A stretch of 64,000 nucleotides of DNA from assembly GCA_013397455.1 (NCBI GenBank), contig VYZB01000036.1:1534657-1598656 (forward strand). The letters are read 5' to 3'. Numbering within the stretch: the stretch's first letter is position 1; each line of letters starts with the position of its first letter. The notes under the pieces were generated by a model. That model ran no database searches. It was not told the origin of the DNA and saw only the letters and a program-made list of their open reading frames with translations. This DNA comes from Crotophaga sulcirostris (taxonomy: Eukaryota; Chordata; Aves; Cuculiformes; Crotophagidae). The position numbers were made by a program, and so were the translations under genes. Shown here piece by piece: positions 25,811-37,300 of the stretch.

Positions 25811-27924
25811 TTTGTCACAAAATCCCAGCAAGCAACATAATTGTTATACTTTGTCCCAGAGAAGAACACAGAAAAGGTTGCACAGTCAGACTCAGAAGTT
25901 ATTTCTTGAGCCTCTTCTTCACCAGGAGGGGGAAGTGATATTGCAGTGGTGTCCAGCAGAAGCAGAAAACATTTATCTAAGCATTGATGGCAGAGAGGAC
26001 TCAGTGCTTTCACCCATTTTCTGCTTCTTGCTTACCCCTGCTCACCTAAAAACATCTCAAAGTAGCAAGTATCCCTGTTCACCTGCAGGATAAGTATTTC
26101 ATCAAAGCAAATAACATACCTGTTTGCACGTGTGAGAGCACAGGTCAAGTTCTGTCCCTGTCTTCAAATGAAAGACTCCTATCATACTATCTGTAAATAT
26201 ACTGTGCGATAGTATTTGATATTTCTCAATATTTATCCCTGGAACTACTACAGTGTGTTAATGTAAATATAAATACAAATATGTGACTAAAGGTAGGCAA
26301 AAACTAGCTACCCTATGCTAGCTATAAATCTAGATACATAGAAAGAGTGAACTTGCTTCTATATGGAATCTTTCACGTACCATCTAAGCAATGATGTTAC
26401 TCTTTGGAATTTGACTATAAATTTTGATCTTCACTTTGTAGTGGGACAACTGGGGAGGGATGCACTGATCAGTCTTATCACTTTGTGTTTTATTCCCACT
26501 CAAGAAATAGTACTATATTCATGTTGTCATCTTTTTGTTTTGTTTTGTTTTGTCCGGAAGGAAGCACAAAGATAAATCTTTTTCTTAAAACAAGAACAAA
26601 AACTAAATAAAACCTCCTTTGAAACATGTTCATGAACCACAAATGCATGTTCAAGTCCTGTTTCTGTTAAATGATGAGGACTTCCGTTGAATTCGCCAGA
26701 GCACTTTTCATAAAGCACTCAGCACATACCAGGGTAAAAACTCTTAGAAAATATCTGCTTATTTTGTAGACAGAATAATTAAGTTAAATAGAGTGAGAAC
26801 ACTAGAGTAATGTGAAAGGAAAACATACTGAATCATGTCACAATTATGCTATTTTCCATACCACCATTTATAAACCTAATTAACAGAAAAACTATTCGCT
26901 TTACATAACTTTAAAGATAAAACATCAGTTTCGCATAAATATATCATTTTGTTTGGATACAAAAACTGGTAGGGAAATTTTTTCAAATGTGGCACCTTGA
27001 TTAAATAAGAACACCATAAAGTAACAAAATTCACTTTTTGTCTGGGAAAAACAAAGTAGGAGCATGAAACTTTTGACAGCTCTAAGTATTCTTTGATCAC
27101 AGGAGCAATAGGCTGTATCAGTTGCATGTTAGAGAGGTGTCTTTTCCTATGAAATTAAATTCTTATGAAATTATGCCCACTATATCAATTGGGTTTAGAC
27201 ACCATACCTTGCTACTTGCCCTAAGAAATACACAGACAATAATAAAACAGGACACTACACTCAGCAGTAACTCAAATTTCATGCACAAATAGATTTCTTT
27301 ATTCCTATTACAAATGAACAAGATCTGCCCCCTTCAAAATCATGCTGAACTCTGAGATTTTCTGCATTTAGCATACAACTGGTAGAAGAATATCTAAGCA
27401 GAAACAAATGTCATATCAATTACATCAGTACACTGTGCACTGGTGGTTATGATCACCCTTCAGTCATGAAGGTGTCATGGAATATTACACAGATGAATCC
27501 TTTAGGGGAACAAATCTGCTTCATAATTTGTAAATAAAAATAAACAGAGTAAACAAAAATAAACACATTTCAAAGTCGTTACATGCAATCAAAAGCAAAA
27601 CAGTTACTCCAAAACGAAAAATATGTGTATTTTTCTCCCCCTTACAAATACTTTTCATAAGGCAGACAAATGTCCTTCATGGACAGGTCAAACTTTGCAA
27701 GGTGAAACCCACTAAGTTGAATGTGACAGCATATTAATTGGACTTGCACCCACTCATTAATACCTTGGTTAAAAGGGATATACTGAATTAAGAGAGGTGA
27801 GGAGTTGGTTTAATATGCATAAGGGTAGAATGACGTGGGGAAACTGATACTGAATAAAACTAAAAACTGCCTGTCTCAAAGATGCCAGTTACGTATGGAT
27901 ATCAGAAATTATTATCATCTTGAA
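25811..27924. other. Unannotated intron
   Basis: No recognisable feature beyond a (TTTTG)n-like tract at about 26534-26551. Confidence 0.55.
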
Positions 27925-28179
27925 GAACAGAGGCTTAATTCTAAAACCCAGGAAAAATTGTTTAGGCGTAAGAAGAAAAGCTTTTTTTACCGTGAAGCTG
28001 ATCAGATATTGGATGCAGAGATAATTTTGGAGCATTCTCCATCTTTGTATATATTGAAAATCTAGTTGGACATAGTCCCATGTAACCTGATTTGGCTGTT
28101 TCTGATTTGAGCAGAAGATTGTAGTAGGTGATCTCAAGAGGTCCCTGCCAACTTCAGCAATGCTGTGATTCTGTGGTTG
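27925..28179 (+). repeat. Diverged CR1 LINE 3' end
   Basis: The plus strand keeps a decayed ORF end (LFRRKKKSFF, similar to the RRxKxFFT region of CR1), then a tail with GTAACCTGATTTGGCTG, GTGATCTCAAGAGGTCCCTG and the end GCTGTGATTCTGTGG. An older copy. Confidence 0.75.
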
Positions 28180-30177
28180 TTAGAACAGAAAAATGCTATC
28201 CTGAATGGCTGTGAAAGCCAGGGGTCTCTTTTCATGTATCATTTCACTTCTAATGCACTACATTATTAATAACTGAACCTAGGATTCACATCAAAATCAA
28301 CACACAGCACTACTGTCAACTCCCAGCACAGAAGGTCAAGCAATGTATGTAAATATTCACCTCCATAAGTCAAGTCAGCTGCAGTGGCAGTGCTGACCTG
28401 AGGAACAGGAATCTGAGATTAATAAGAAAAGGCAAAGGGTTAACGGCTGTCCTCTGCTTATCTCTCTCAATGCATGACCAACAAAAGGAAATATTTGGGT
28501 AAATAATACACACACACAAAAAAAATCAGTGTATCAGTACACACCAAAAAATTGATACACTAGCACATAATGTGGGCTAGGCTAGTGCAGGGAACAGTTA
28601 ACATATTCCCCAGGACAGAAAGTTAACTTCACAGAATTTTTTTTTTCTTTTTCTTTTTTCTTCTCTTTCAGTAAATCACTAGTTCAGAAACAGATACTTT
28701 CTCATTAGTGTCCAGAATGCTTTATCCCTTTTTGTCTCCCCTTGTTGAAATACTTAGTCAGCCAGAGAAATCATGACAGATATTGATGAAATACAACTAT
28801 CTAGGGAGAGAAAGGTTTCACATAAAATGTACAGCTTATCATTTTATGCTAAACTTTCATGCTCACCAAATTAAAATAGATCACTTTCTTTGTGCTTTAA
28901 CAACACAGACCCAGAGGAATACCTACTAGATAATGATCACCACAAACCTTACAATATGCTGCCTACCTTTGTCATCATAACACCATTTTCCATTTGCCAG
29001 CAACATATTTTGCTTCAGGTTTTCTTTAAAATCACTAAAGGATCATTTAAACTCGTTGTATCTTTATATTCCTGGAGACAGGGAATTCCCTTTTCATGAA
29101 AATTGTATAGAAAGAAGATTTAGAAGAGGAAAACACTGTGAACTACAGCCAACATTTGTATTAACCAAAGGGTCTGGTATATTACCTAAAGCAAAAACGC
29201 TTCCACTTGGAAGCTAAATTCAAAATGACCTTGTGTTTTTTTTTCAAAAAGGCTGGCAGCTGAGGTCATTGGAACAAATTCTGATGGACGGTGCTTCTCT
29301 CTGCCTAGTTAGAAGGCATGTCTAGTACATAAATTATCATCCATTGAGGGGGTGGAGGAACCAACCCACAGCAAAGAACATTGTTCCATATCTTTGAAAA
29401 ATAGCGCTAAACAGTCTACAATAGTTATGACTTTCATGAAATAATGTAAGTTTTCAGGAACTTTATTTCACTATCAAGTATGTTCTACTCTTTACAGTTC
29501 TCCATTCATAAATTAATCCTGTTTTTTATTGGCCTCTACTGTTAAGAGCATAAGCATCTGTAACTATATTGCCCCAACAGGCAGATCCCAGCTGCACAGA
29601 ATATTAACTATTGTTGTTTAAAAATATAGATTGTAGTTGTGTTAGAGCTTGCTAAGTCACTGAGTCAAAAATAATGAAATGGAAAAGAAGCTGGAACTGC
29701 TAGTGAGTGTTTTAATTGAAATTTAAATATGCAAATTGAAAGCTAACTCCTCACTATTCATTTTTGTAGGGAAATTCTTAACAGTAATCTCAGAAGAAGG
29801 CAATTTTCAAATGGGTCTTTTTTTAATTCATTCACTTGCAAACACATAAGCAACCTCTGTCAAATGATTTTAATCTGTCAATGTGACTGCATGAGTCCTC
29901 AACTTGTTTCTATAATAACAGCTTTTCACCAGGATATTTTGATCGACAGATTCTTATTCTTAACATCTGCCTCTTTTGGGAGCAGCTTAACATTAAGACG
30001 AAAAATACACTTGGGATTTCAAAGCAGGTGGAAAAACTCACAGTTCTGATTAAATGAGAACTGCTTCTAATCCTGTTTTCCACTGTGCCTTAAAGCATCC
30101 TATATAAAGAAGAAAACACATCTTGTCACTTCTGAAACATTTAAAGAAGAAAAAGGGGGAGAAAAAGCGTACATGTA
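28180..30177. other. Unannotated intron near the GRM8 exon
   Basis: No gene or repeat family seen. A pyrimidine tract (mostly T with some C) ending in CAG lies at about 28637-28672 on the plus strand. It is on the wrong strand to serve GRM8 splicing. Confidence 0.55.
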
Positions 30178-30183
30178 ACTTAC
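30178..30183 (-). other. GRM8: Splice donor of the GRM8 exon
   Basis: The minus strand reads AATG|GTAAGT, a near-consensus U1 donor. GRM8 similarity stops exactly here. The following in-frame residues are phenylalanine-rich intron read-through. Confidence 0.93.
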
Positions 30184-30384
30184 CATTAAAGTTTACTGCC
30201 CGGATATAACTAAGAAGTTCTTTACCATCAATTGTGCTCATCCTTGGGCATAGACCAATATATCCAGGACAGAGATCTTTATGCATGTTGTGTAGTGCAT
30301 AGGCCATGGAATATACTGCATCAATTACAAACTGAACTTTTCCTTCTTGTTCATATGCTGAATCTCTTGCTATTCTTTCTAAGC
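30184..30384 (-). CDS. GRM8: Internal exon of metabotropic glutamate receptor 8
   Basis: GRM8 is a group III metabotropic glutamate receptor, a presynaptic class C GPCR coupled to Gi/o that senses glutamate through a large extracellular Venus-flytrap domain. This 201-bp exon encodes 67 codons of that domain. Recognisable segments, read on the minus strand, are [37 protein letters not shown] and [18 protein letters not shown]. The [10 protein letters not shown] stretch and the CPGYIGLC loop fit GRM8 better than GRM4, GRM6 or GRM7 as I remember them. The two cysteines, seven residues apart, have the spacing of a conserved disulfide loop of the family. The exon starts inside a glycine codon (G|GC) and ends inside another (G|GT), so it is symmetric phase 1-1. 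There are no stops or frameshifts. Compared with human GRM8 from memory, only conservative changes show (for example Ala after DS, Ser in ELLSYIR). The rest of the gene lies outside the window. Confidence 0.96.
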
Positions 30385-30410
30385 CTAAGGAAGAAAGAGA
30401 AAGAGTCAGT
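30385..30410 (-). other. GRM8: Splice acceptor of the GRM8 exon
   Basis: Read on the minus strand, a pyrimidine-rich tract (CTCTTTCTCTTTCTTCCTTAG) ends in AG directly before the exon. This fixes the exon start at 30384. The open frame continues upstream of the acceptor by chance, so the conceptual Met further upstream is not a real start. Confidence 0.93.
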
Positions 30411-32099
30411 TTACTTCTGTTTATGTGTGTGTGTATGTGCATGAGTATTTGCATGCCAAAAATCACAGTAGAACATAAATAATTACAAATTGATAGGTAA
30501 AGTTAGGAGTCATCTATCCATCACCTAAATAAACAAGACAAGGAAAAATATGACCATCTGGTTTTGCCTCTAATCATTATGCACTGTGCCAGGTATATAA
30601 ACAGTATGTTGAGTTCTGGACTGGGAAAGAGGACAGAACATTTCATTACAAGAAAAAGAAATACAGACCTATGTATTTCTATAATCCAGTAGAAAAACTC
30701 TCTTTCCACCTTATTGACTTTCATTCAACAGCTGTTGAGGGTTATTTATAGCACACTTCTACAGCAGCTTGCCATTCTGTTTTAGATAAATTTAAGGCTA
30801 CCTTGATTTTTATCCCTGTCTATTATTTGATAAACATTACTTAGACATGTCAGGGAAAAAAGTTGAATATTTGCCAAGTGATGCGACCATCTGTCTCCGT
30901 ATTGAAAAGTGTTTATTCTCAGACTTTTTTCCTGTACTTACTAGTGAATTATGTTTCACATTGAGAATCAAGTACTGTCTGGTATTTCCTATGGGGACAT
31001 TTTTCCTTCAGAGGGAATACAGAGCAAATCGATACATTATGAAATTTTGATTCTGTGGGAATTACCCACATTAATCATCTATGTCCAAATCCATAAAACC
31101 TTTTACATACATAAGTGATAGTACTAAGTGGAAAAGTTAAAAAATGAAGTTCAGGAAAATTATATTCTAGTTAGACAACCAACATGAAATCCATGGCCTA
31201 TATAGGAATTCAGCCACTGATTTCAAAGGCTAAAAGTCTTCATTTACAATGGGAAACAGAGCTCTGCAAATCTTGTCATGAAATCTGTCCTGCTGAAATC
31301 TGCAGTCAAGTTCCCATTGACCCAGTGAACACAACATCGATGTTATCTACCAGATTAATAACTCATATATTTTGAAAATTACCCATTCACATAATTTAAG
31401 ACTATTTAGAAATCAATCAAAAGTTTATGCACCTTTTTTAACATTCTGTATCTTTTTTTTTAATAGTCCTTTTTTATGTCTAAACAAGGACTGTTATCAG
31501 TTGAAGATATCAATTTTGTTGTATCCAAGTTTTTAGAAGTACATTTTTTATGCCTCAAAATATACTGCACACAAAATCTTTCTTTAGACAAAGTATGCAA
31601 GTCCATATGACATGAAAAAAAGCCAGGGAGTCTACTCAAAAGCCTTTCTTCTGTTTGCCTGTTGCAGTTCAGTACCAGTGTCTCAAATTACAATGATAAC
31701 ATATGAACCAATTTGTAATCTGACAATCAGTAGTGTTTTGTGCTTTAAACATCCCTGAGCACTGGGAGCAATAGATAGCTACAAAAAATCATGATGTGCT
31801 TTTATTTCTCCTCAGGGACTAGATAAAAAAAATAGTCACTGTCTCTTAAAAAGGTATTAAGCTTTTGGAGAGGACAGCACATAATTCATTTTTCTGATTT
31901 GCTACAAGTAACTTCATAGACACATTTCAAGACATGATATCTATATGACTGGCAAATAATTAGTAAATAATGTGACTTTACGGCAAATAAACAAAAGCTT
32001 TTCCTTGCATATGCTGAAAATTACACAATTAGTTGCAATGCATTTCCCAGCCATAAAAGATGAAGGATGAAAGAGATGTGGCTTGATTTGCAATTTTAT
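30411..32099. other. Unannotated intron with a short GT repeat
   Basis: A short (TG)n tract lies at about 30424-30438, just upstream (on the minus strand) of the GRM8 acceptor. The rest shows nothing recognisable. Confidence 0.55.
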
Positions 32100-32400
32100 T
32101 AACTTATTTCACTTGGGAACTAGCTTCTGACAGTAAGTGATGGGTAGAGCTCAGGATCTCTACCTTAATTTTTCCTGCCTTGCTAAGGCCTGCTGGACAA
32201 CAAGTGAAGGACAAGGTTTATAAAACTGCTGCAGGCACACAGCAGTCAATAAACTAACTGTATGTGCTCCCAAGAGCTTCCTCATGCTCTAAACAGGATG
32301 GTCAGGACAGGAGGAGTTTGAAGGAGATATATCCACTTTAGTTGCCAAGCTAAATATAATTCCCTTCGTGTATCAGATGGATGTGTACGTTGAAGGGTGA
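32100..32400 (+). mobile_element. Weak solo-LTR candidate
   Basis: TATAAAA (32219-32225) is followed 23 bases later by AATAAA (32248-32253) in CAGTCAATAAACTAACTG. Such close TATA and polyadenylation spacing is typical of some avian retroviral LTRs, where the signal lies just upstream of R. I could not define TG...CA ends or a target duplication, and chance co-occurrence in AT-rich DNA is possible. Confidence 0.25.
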
Positions 32401-33499
32401 GGAGTTGGTAAATGATGGAGAGAATAATTTTCTATAATAAATGCTGTCATAAAGTTGCAAACATGCAACATTTTACCTTTACTCTTCACAGATACATGAT
32501 CATAAACTAATTTATCATATAAATTATAGAGAAAAAAAGAATTTATTAGGACTGAATATGTTTCCTTACATATAAAGGAGTGATGAACACCACAGAATTA
32601 TCAGTTTTAAACCTGTCAAAAGCAGAAGGCAATAGACAAGAAAATTCTCTGTCCTTTGTGTGCTAAAAACACCATCAAATTGGATTATGTGCTCTTTCAT
32701 TCTGAGGTTTCTTTTCATATTCTCTTCCTGGAATTCTCAAACAACTAAAACAGTATTTTACAAAGATGACAAGAACTCACCAACTTAAATTGAATTACAC
32801 TGCCCTAAATAAACTTTAATACACAGCAGTAAAATGATGCGTATTGCCTAAGTCATAAATATGGCCAGCCACTACAGACATAGTATTACCATTTGGAAGA
32901 CATTGTTACAATTTTTCTTCAGACTTGCATATCAAGTACTCGCAGTTTCATTCATAGTTTGACTCTGAGCTGTACTAGGCATGTTTCTACACACACTGAT
33001 GACTTGAAATATTTCTTTAGAAAGAAATATTTTAATGCTTTCTTAATGATCACTTCAATTCTCATTCAGAGAAAAAATTGCATAAGCTGTGTCTTTACCA
33101 AAAAAAGAACGAGATTTTTCCCAGCTCTCCAGCCTCTTGATACCCACATGATCTGACAGTGTGTCAAAAACTGAGACAAGGACTGGGCTCACACCATCCC
33201 TCCCTGTTCTGATCTACAAACAAAGGAAATCCAATTCAATATGCCATGATGCTTTCCAGCAAGTCTTCCAACCCAGCTGCTGAGAAGTGGAAGATTGTGG
33301 GTAATTTCAGCAAGATGTTAATACTTTTCTAACAGAGAAATACATAGACACATGTACTTATTTGACCATCTTGGGCGAGAGAAGAGCTAGGAGATGAGTA
33401 ACACCAGCCCAGGAAAAGTGTCACCTGCTCCTAGCTCTTTCCATTCGAAATCTCTTTTGGGAACCCTAGAATGAGCACAGGAACGATCCTCTAAGTGCC
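32401..33499. other. Unannotated intron
   Basis: No recognisable feature. The right edge, next to the LTR fragment, is uncertain. Confidence 0.5.
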
Positions 33500-34337
33500 T
33501 GTGCAGGCGAAAGAGTTACTACAGCTATTATTGCAAAAGTAACAACATGGACTGTTGCAGGAGGTATTGCCTCCATAACTTCTACTAATTTCTTCCTTTG
33601 TTCCTGGAGTTCCTATGCTGCAGGAACAGCCCATGGAGGTCCACAACAGAGTGGATATCCACCTGCAGACCATGGAGAACCCCCTGTCGGAGCAGATGGA
33701 CACCCGAAGGAGGCTGTGACTCTATAGGAAACCCATGCTGGAGCAGGCTCTTGGCAGGACCTTGGACCCATGGAGAGAGGAGCAAGTTTGCTGGCAGGAC
33801 TTATGACCCCATAGGGGACTCACACTGGAGTAGTTCTTGAAGAACTGCAGCCTGTGGGAAGGACTCACATTGGTGAAGTTCATGAAGAATCTGTCTCCTG
33901 TGGGAGGGACCCCATGCTGGAGCAGTAGAAGTGTGTGAGGAGCCCTCCCACGGAGGATGAAGGAGCAGCAGAACAACCTGTGATGAACTGACAGGAACTC
34001 TCATTCCCCATCCCCTGTTCTGTTGGTGGAAGGAGGACGAGAACTTGTGAGTAAAGGTAAGCCCAGGAAGAAGGTAGAGATGGGGGGAAAGTGTTTTAAG
34101 ATTTAGTTGTTATTACTTATTACAGTACTCTGCTGTGACTGGTAATAAATTAAACTAACTCCCCCGAACTGAGTCAGTTTTGCCTATGATGGTAATTGGT
34201 AAGTGAATTCTCCCTCTCCTCATCTCAAACCCATGAGCCTTTTATTACATTTCCTCTGCCCTCTACAGCTGAGGATGGGGAGTGATAGAGCAGCTTTGTT
34301 GGGCACCTGGCATCCAGCCAGGGTCCACCCACACACA
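33500..34337 (+). mobile_element. Endogenous retrovirus LTR fragment, ERVL-like
   Basis: This is an LTR-type sequence of a kind I remember as widespread in birds. The 3' part is the clearest: GGTAATAAATTAAACTAAC holding a polyadenylation signal (34144-34149), then TGATGGTAATTGGTAAGTGA, then the end GGCACCTGGCATCCAGCCAG and CACCCACACACA. The 5' half is GC-rich, with several degenerate units of the form ACCCATGCTGGAGCAG or GACTCACACTGGAGTAG. No intact viral gene is present. Short open frames on both strands come from this repeat structure. The left limit is uncertain, and part of the first 150 bases may be internal viral sequence. Orientation is antisense to GRM8. Confidence 0.75.
34144..34149 (+). 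terminator. Polyadenylation signal of the LTR
   Basis: AATAAA in GGTAATAAATTAAA, in the conserved 3' half of the LTR fragment. Whether it still works is unknown. Confidence 0.5.
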
Positions 34338-37300
34338 ACCTATCAATGGACTAACATTTTATTTTTGCTTGAAAAACAGAACTGCCAACTATAGATTTCC
34401 AATAATATTATTTAAAGTCAGTTATTTCTATGTTTGCTATTGCTTGATTTATGTATCTCACCATCGGTAGTTTTCTTCAAAATCAGTATTTATAGGGGAA
34501 AAACCAGCTTTAAAAAAAACCCAAGACTTGCACGTCTTATCCTTCAGTTAGAGAACAGCAATGTGAACTGTTGGCTTAGCAGTGATGTAAGTCTTACTGC
34601 AGGAGGGCCAGGAAACTCCTAACCATGGATTTGTCACCAGCAAAGAAAGATGCCTCTCCAAATGCTTGTATTCCTCCCTCCTTTCCACATTCCCATCCAC
34701 TCTTCTGTCTCTCTGCCCGTTCTCATATGTGCTGAGTGATAAATCGACTCTTTCACAGACTCTGCTCTAAATAATGGGAGAAAACTTTCTGGGGTAAGAG
34801 TGGGAGGACAATGTGGAGGAGAGGAGAAAAATGACAAAAAGTATTTGCGAAAATTATAACAGGTAAAATGGTCACTTATGAACAACTTTTATTCTATTTG
34901 CTCTCCTTTACCTGCTTTTATTATATACACTTGTGCATAATTACTGTTTAAAGCCAACTGGTGCATCTGTGCAACTTCTGGGGTCTTTTTTCCAAACTTC
35001 TGTTTTGACAAGTCTAAATTTTTGATAACTAGTAATGTTTTTTCAGGTCACAGTTAAAATTCACATTTTTTACTAAGAGCTAAATTATTTTTCCCTATTA
35101 CTCGGCTCACAAGACAGTTTTACTTCTGCTGCACTTGGAAGCAAATGAAATCAAAGATAAATATTATTGTGTTGAGATTGATCTTTCTGTGAGTGTCAGT
35201 CACAGTAACAACTAAATGACAATAATTTGTAAGCAGGCTCCCACTGCTCTTCAGTTCAGGCATGATAGTTCTCTATTTGTCAGAATTGGTTAGAACTTCA
35301 CATCTTTGCAGCAACAGTTTTTTCCTCAGAAAGCTGGCATCTGTAACTGCAAGCCATTTCAGCAGGCTCAGCAGGAAGAACCAGGAGCATATGCTGCTCC
35401 CACTGAAGTCTTCATGATTATTCAGCTCTTTCCCTCACATGTTATAGAGTTTGTTCTCTCCGAACAAATAATGCAGTAGAGATCATCACTTTGTGTTACT
35501 CAAACCTAAGGGGATGATATATTTTTATGATGGGGGAACCGAATTTTCTAATAGCTGCATGGTAACTGTGATGCTTGTTTTGTGCATGAGTTAGTTTGCA
35601 GAGAGCATCACAATACCCGCAGCTCCTCTGTAATAGTGTGGTGTCAGTTTAGGAAGCAATTCAGAGAGGAAGTTAAGGATTATATCAATTTTCTCAGTCG
35701 TTTCAAGAAGAAAATTGAGAATAGAGAAGCAATGATAGTGAAATGAAGCAGTCTGATTGTCTACTCTTTTCCAACAACCGACAGATATGGTTTTGTGGTT
35801 TAATGAACTGGCACTTGATGTAATTTTTCTGGGGTTATGCATCTTTAAGACAACTCACAAAAAAAAAAAAAAAAAAGTGAAAAGAAAGAAAAACAAGACA
35901 GCAAGGCCACATAGCAAAAATCCGAGAAAGAAAGAGTTTCTAAATTCCTAGAATAATTAACATACTTCCTACCCTGAACTGGACTGAAATCTCACATTTT
36001 TAAAACACTTTTCAAATGATAGATAGAAAAAAGAACATTTCACATAAGTGAATATGTTTCAATAATTTTCACTTCAACATCACCGGAAATGAGAAACTAG
36101 GTTTTTTGTTTGCCTGGTTCTTTAAATGAAATACTTTAAAAATTTCGTCCCTGCCCACAGGGACAGAATTTTTCATTAGAAATATCCATAACATTTTTTC
36201 CTGACTTTCACAGTAAACTGGAAATTTGTTTCTGCAAAACACTTCTAACAAATGCAGAATGATACATATCAAAGTGGAATTCAACCATTATTCTGGTCAT
36301 TTTTTCTACTAGTATACATGTGACATTTACTGGAATCTTCTCACTTAGAAAAAGAAATTGAAGCCGTATTGCTAATAAAAGATTATTTTTTTTCCTCATT
36401 TCTGTGCTTTGAGAGAGTCCTTAAAAACAGTCTGAATGTTGTTACCAGAGTGAAAAACTTTCCCTTCTCTAGTTAATGCCTTAATTGTAGCTCCTTGAAA
36501 CAGCATGTTGGAGAACACAGGCATCCAGAAGTCTCAAACTTTTAAAACCTCAGTCTATTATATCCAACAGCTGCAGTGTTGTGTTAAATACCATCTTGCT
36601 GGTATGAAGATTTGCTGTGATGTATATGTTAGGCTAAGCTGTAATGACTGCATTCAGATAACAAGGAGGCACCATTGGATATGATTTCTGGATATGGTGA
36701 GTATATAAACGGAGAACCTACATTTTCTAACAGACACCCATCGGGATTTCTAACTATGGGAAGAAATTGCTAGGGTACTTGTCCAGGCACAAAGGTGGAA
36801 ATAACTGATATCACTCTAAAACCCCACAGGCTGCAAGCACTTCTAATGCAGACTTCAGGGCACAACTACAAAGCCTACAGCAATGGCAATCAGCAAGAGA
36901 AAAGATTCATTACAAGCAACTGAATTTATTCATTGTCTGTTAGTATTTAACCTCAGAGGACCTTCAGCGTACAGCAACAGTGTGTATAGAAATCCATTCT
37001 TCTGCTTATTGACCGTGAGAGCTTTTAAGTTTAGGCTTTAGATCAGAAAGTCTATGGACTTTTGTCCTCAGGAGTATCATTTTTAGTTACAAAATTGATT
37101 GAGATCCTGTTTAAGAAAGTCTTTCTTGCAATTGGAAAGCATTTGTTGAAAGTATAAACGTACATAGAGGTATCCAAGAACATCACCTTCCTAAATATTT
37201 GTGGACACTATTTGGAAAAAGTCTATTTGGAAATCAAAGAGTTAATTTACAAGATTTCATCAAAAATCTGAACTAATTATATTAATGACTATTGACCAGA

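Larger units (their letters stand above)
1..30183 (-). other. GRM8: Intron of GRM8, downstream of the exon (partial)
   Basis: On the minus strand this is everything 3' of the exon. No match to the next expected GRM8 coding segment was noticed in it. The intron would therefore be at least about 30 kb, in line with the very large introns known for this gene. The recognisable contents are CR1 fragments and low-complexity tracts, listed separately. A short exon could have been missed by eye. Confidence 0.8.

Noticed and set aside
30050..30466. 138-codon minus-strand open frame as a complete small gene
   Set aside because: Only its middle 67 codons match GRM8. Both flanks are intron read-through past clear splice sites.
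33491..34004. Several short open frames on both strands as viral or host proteins
   Set aside because: They arise from the GC-rich repeated structure of the LTR fragment; no retroviral protein motif is present.
35859..35876. 18-base A run as the tail of a processed pseudogene
   Set aside because: No polyadenylation signal at the right distance and no recognisable coding sequence upstream.
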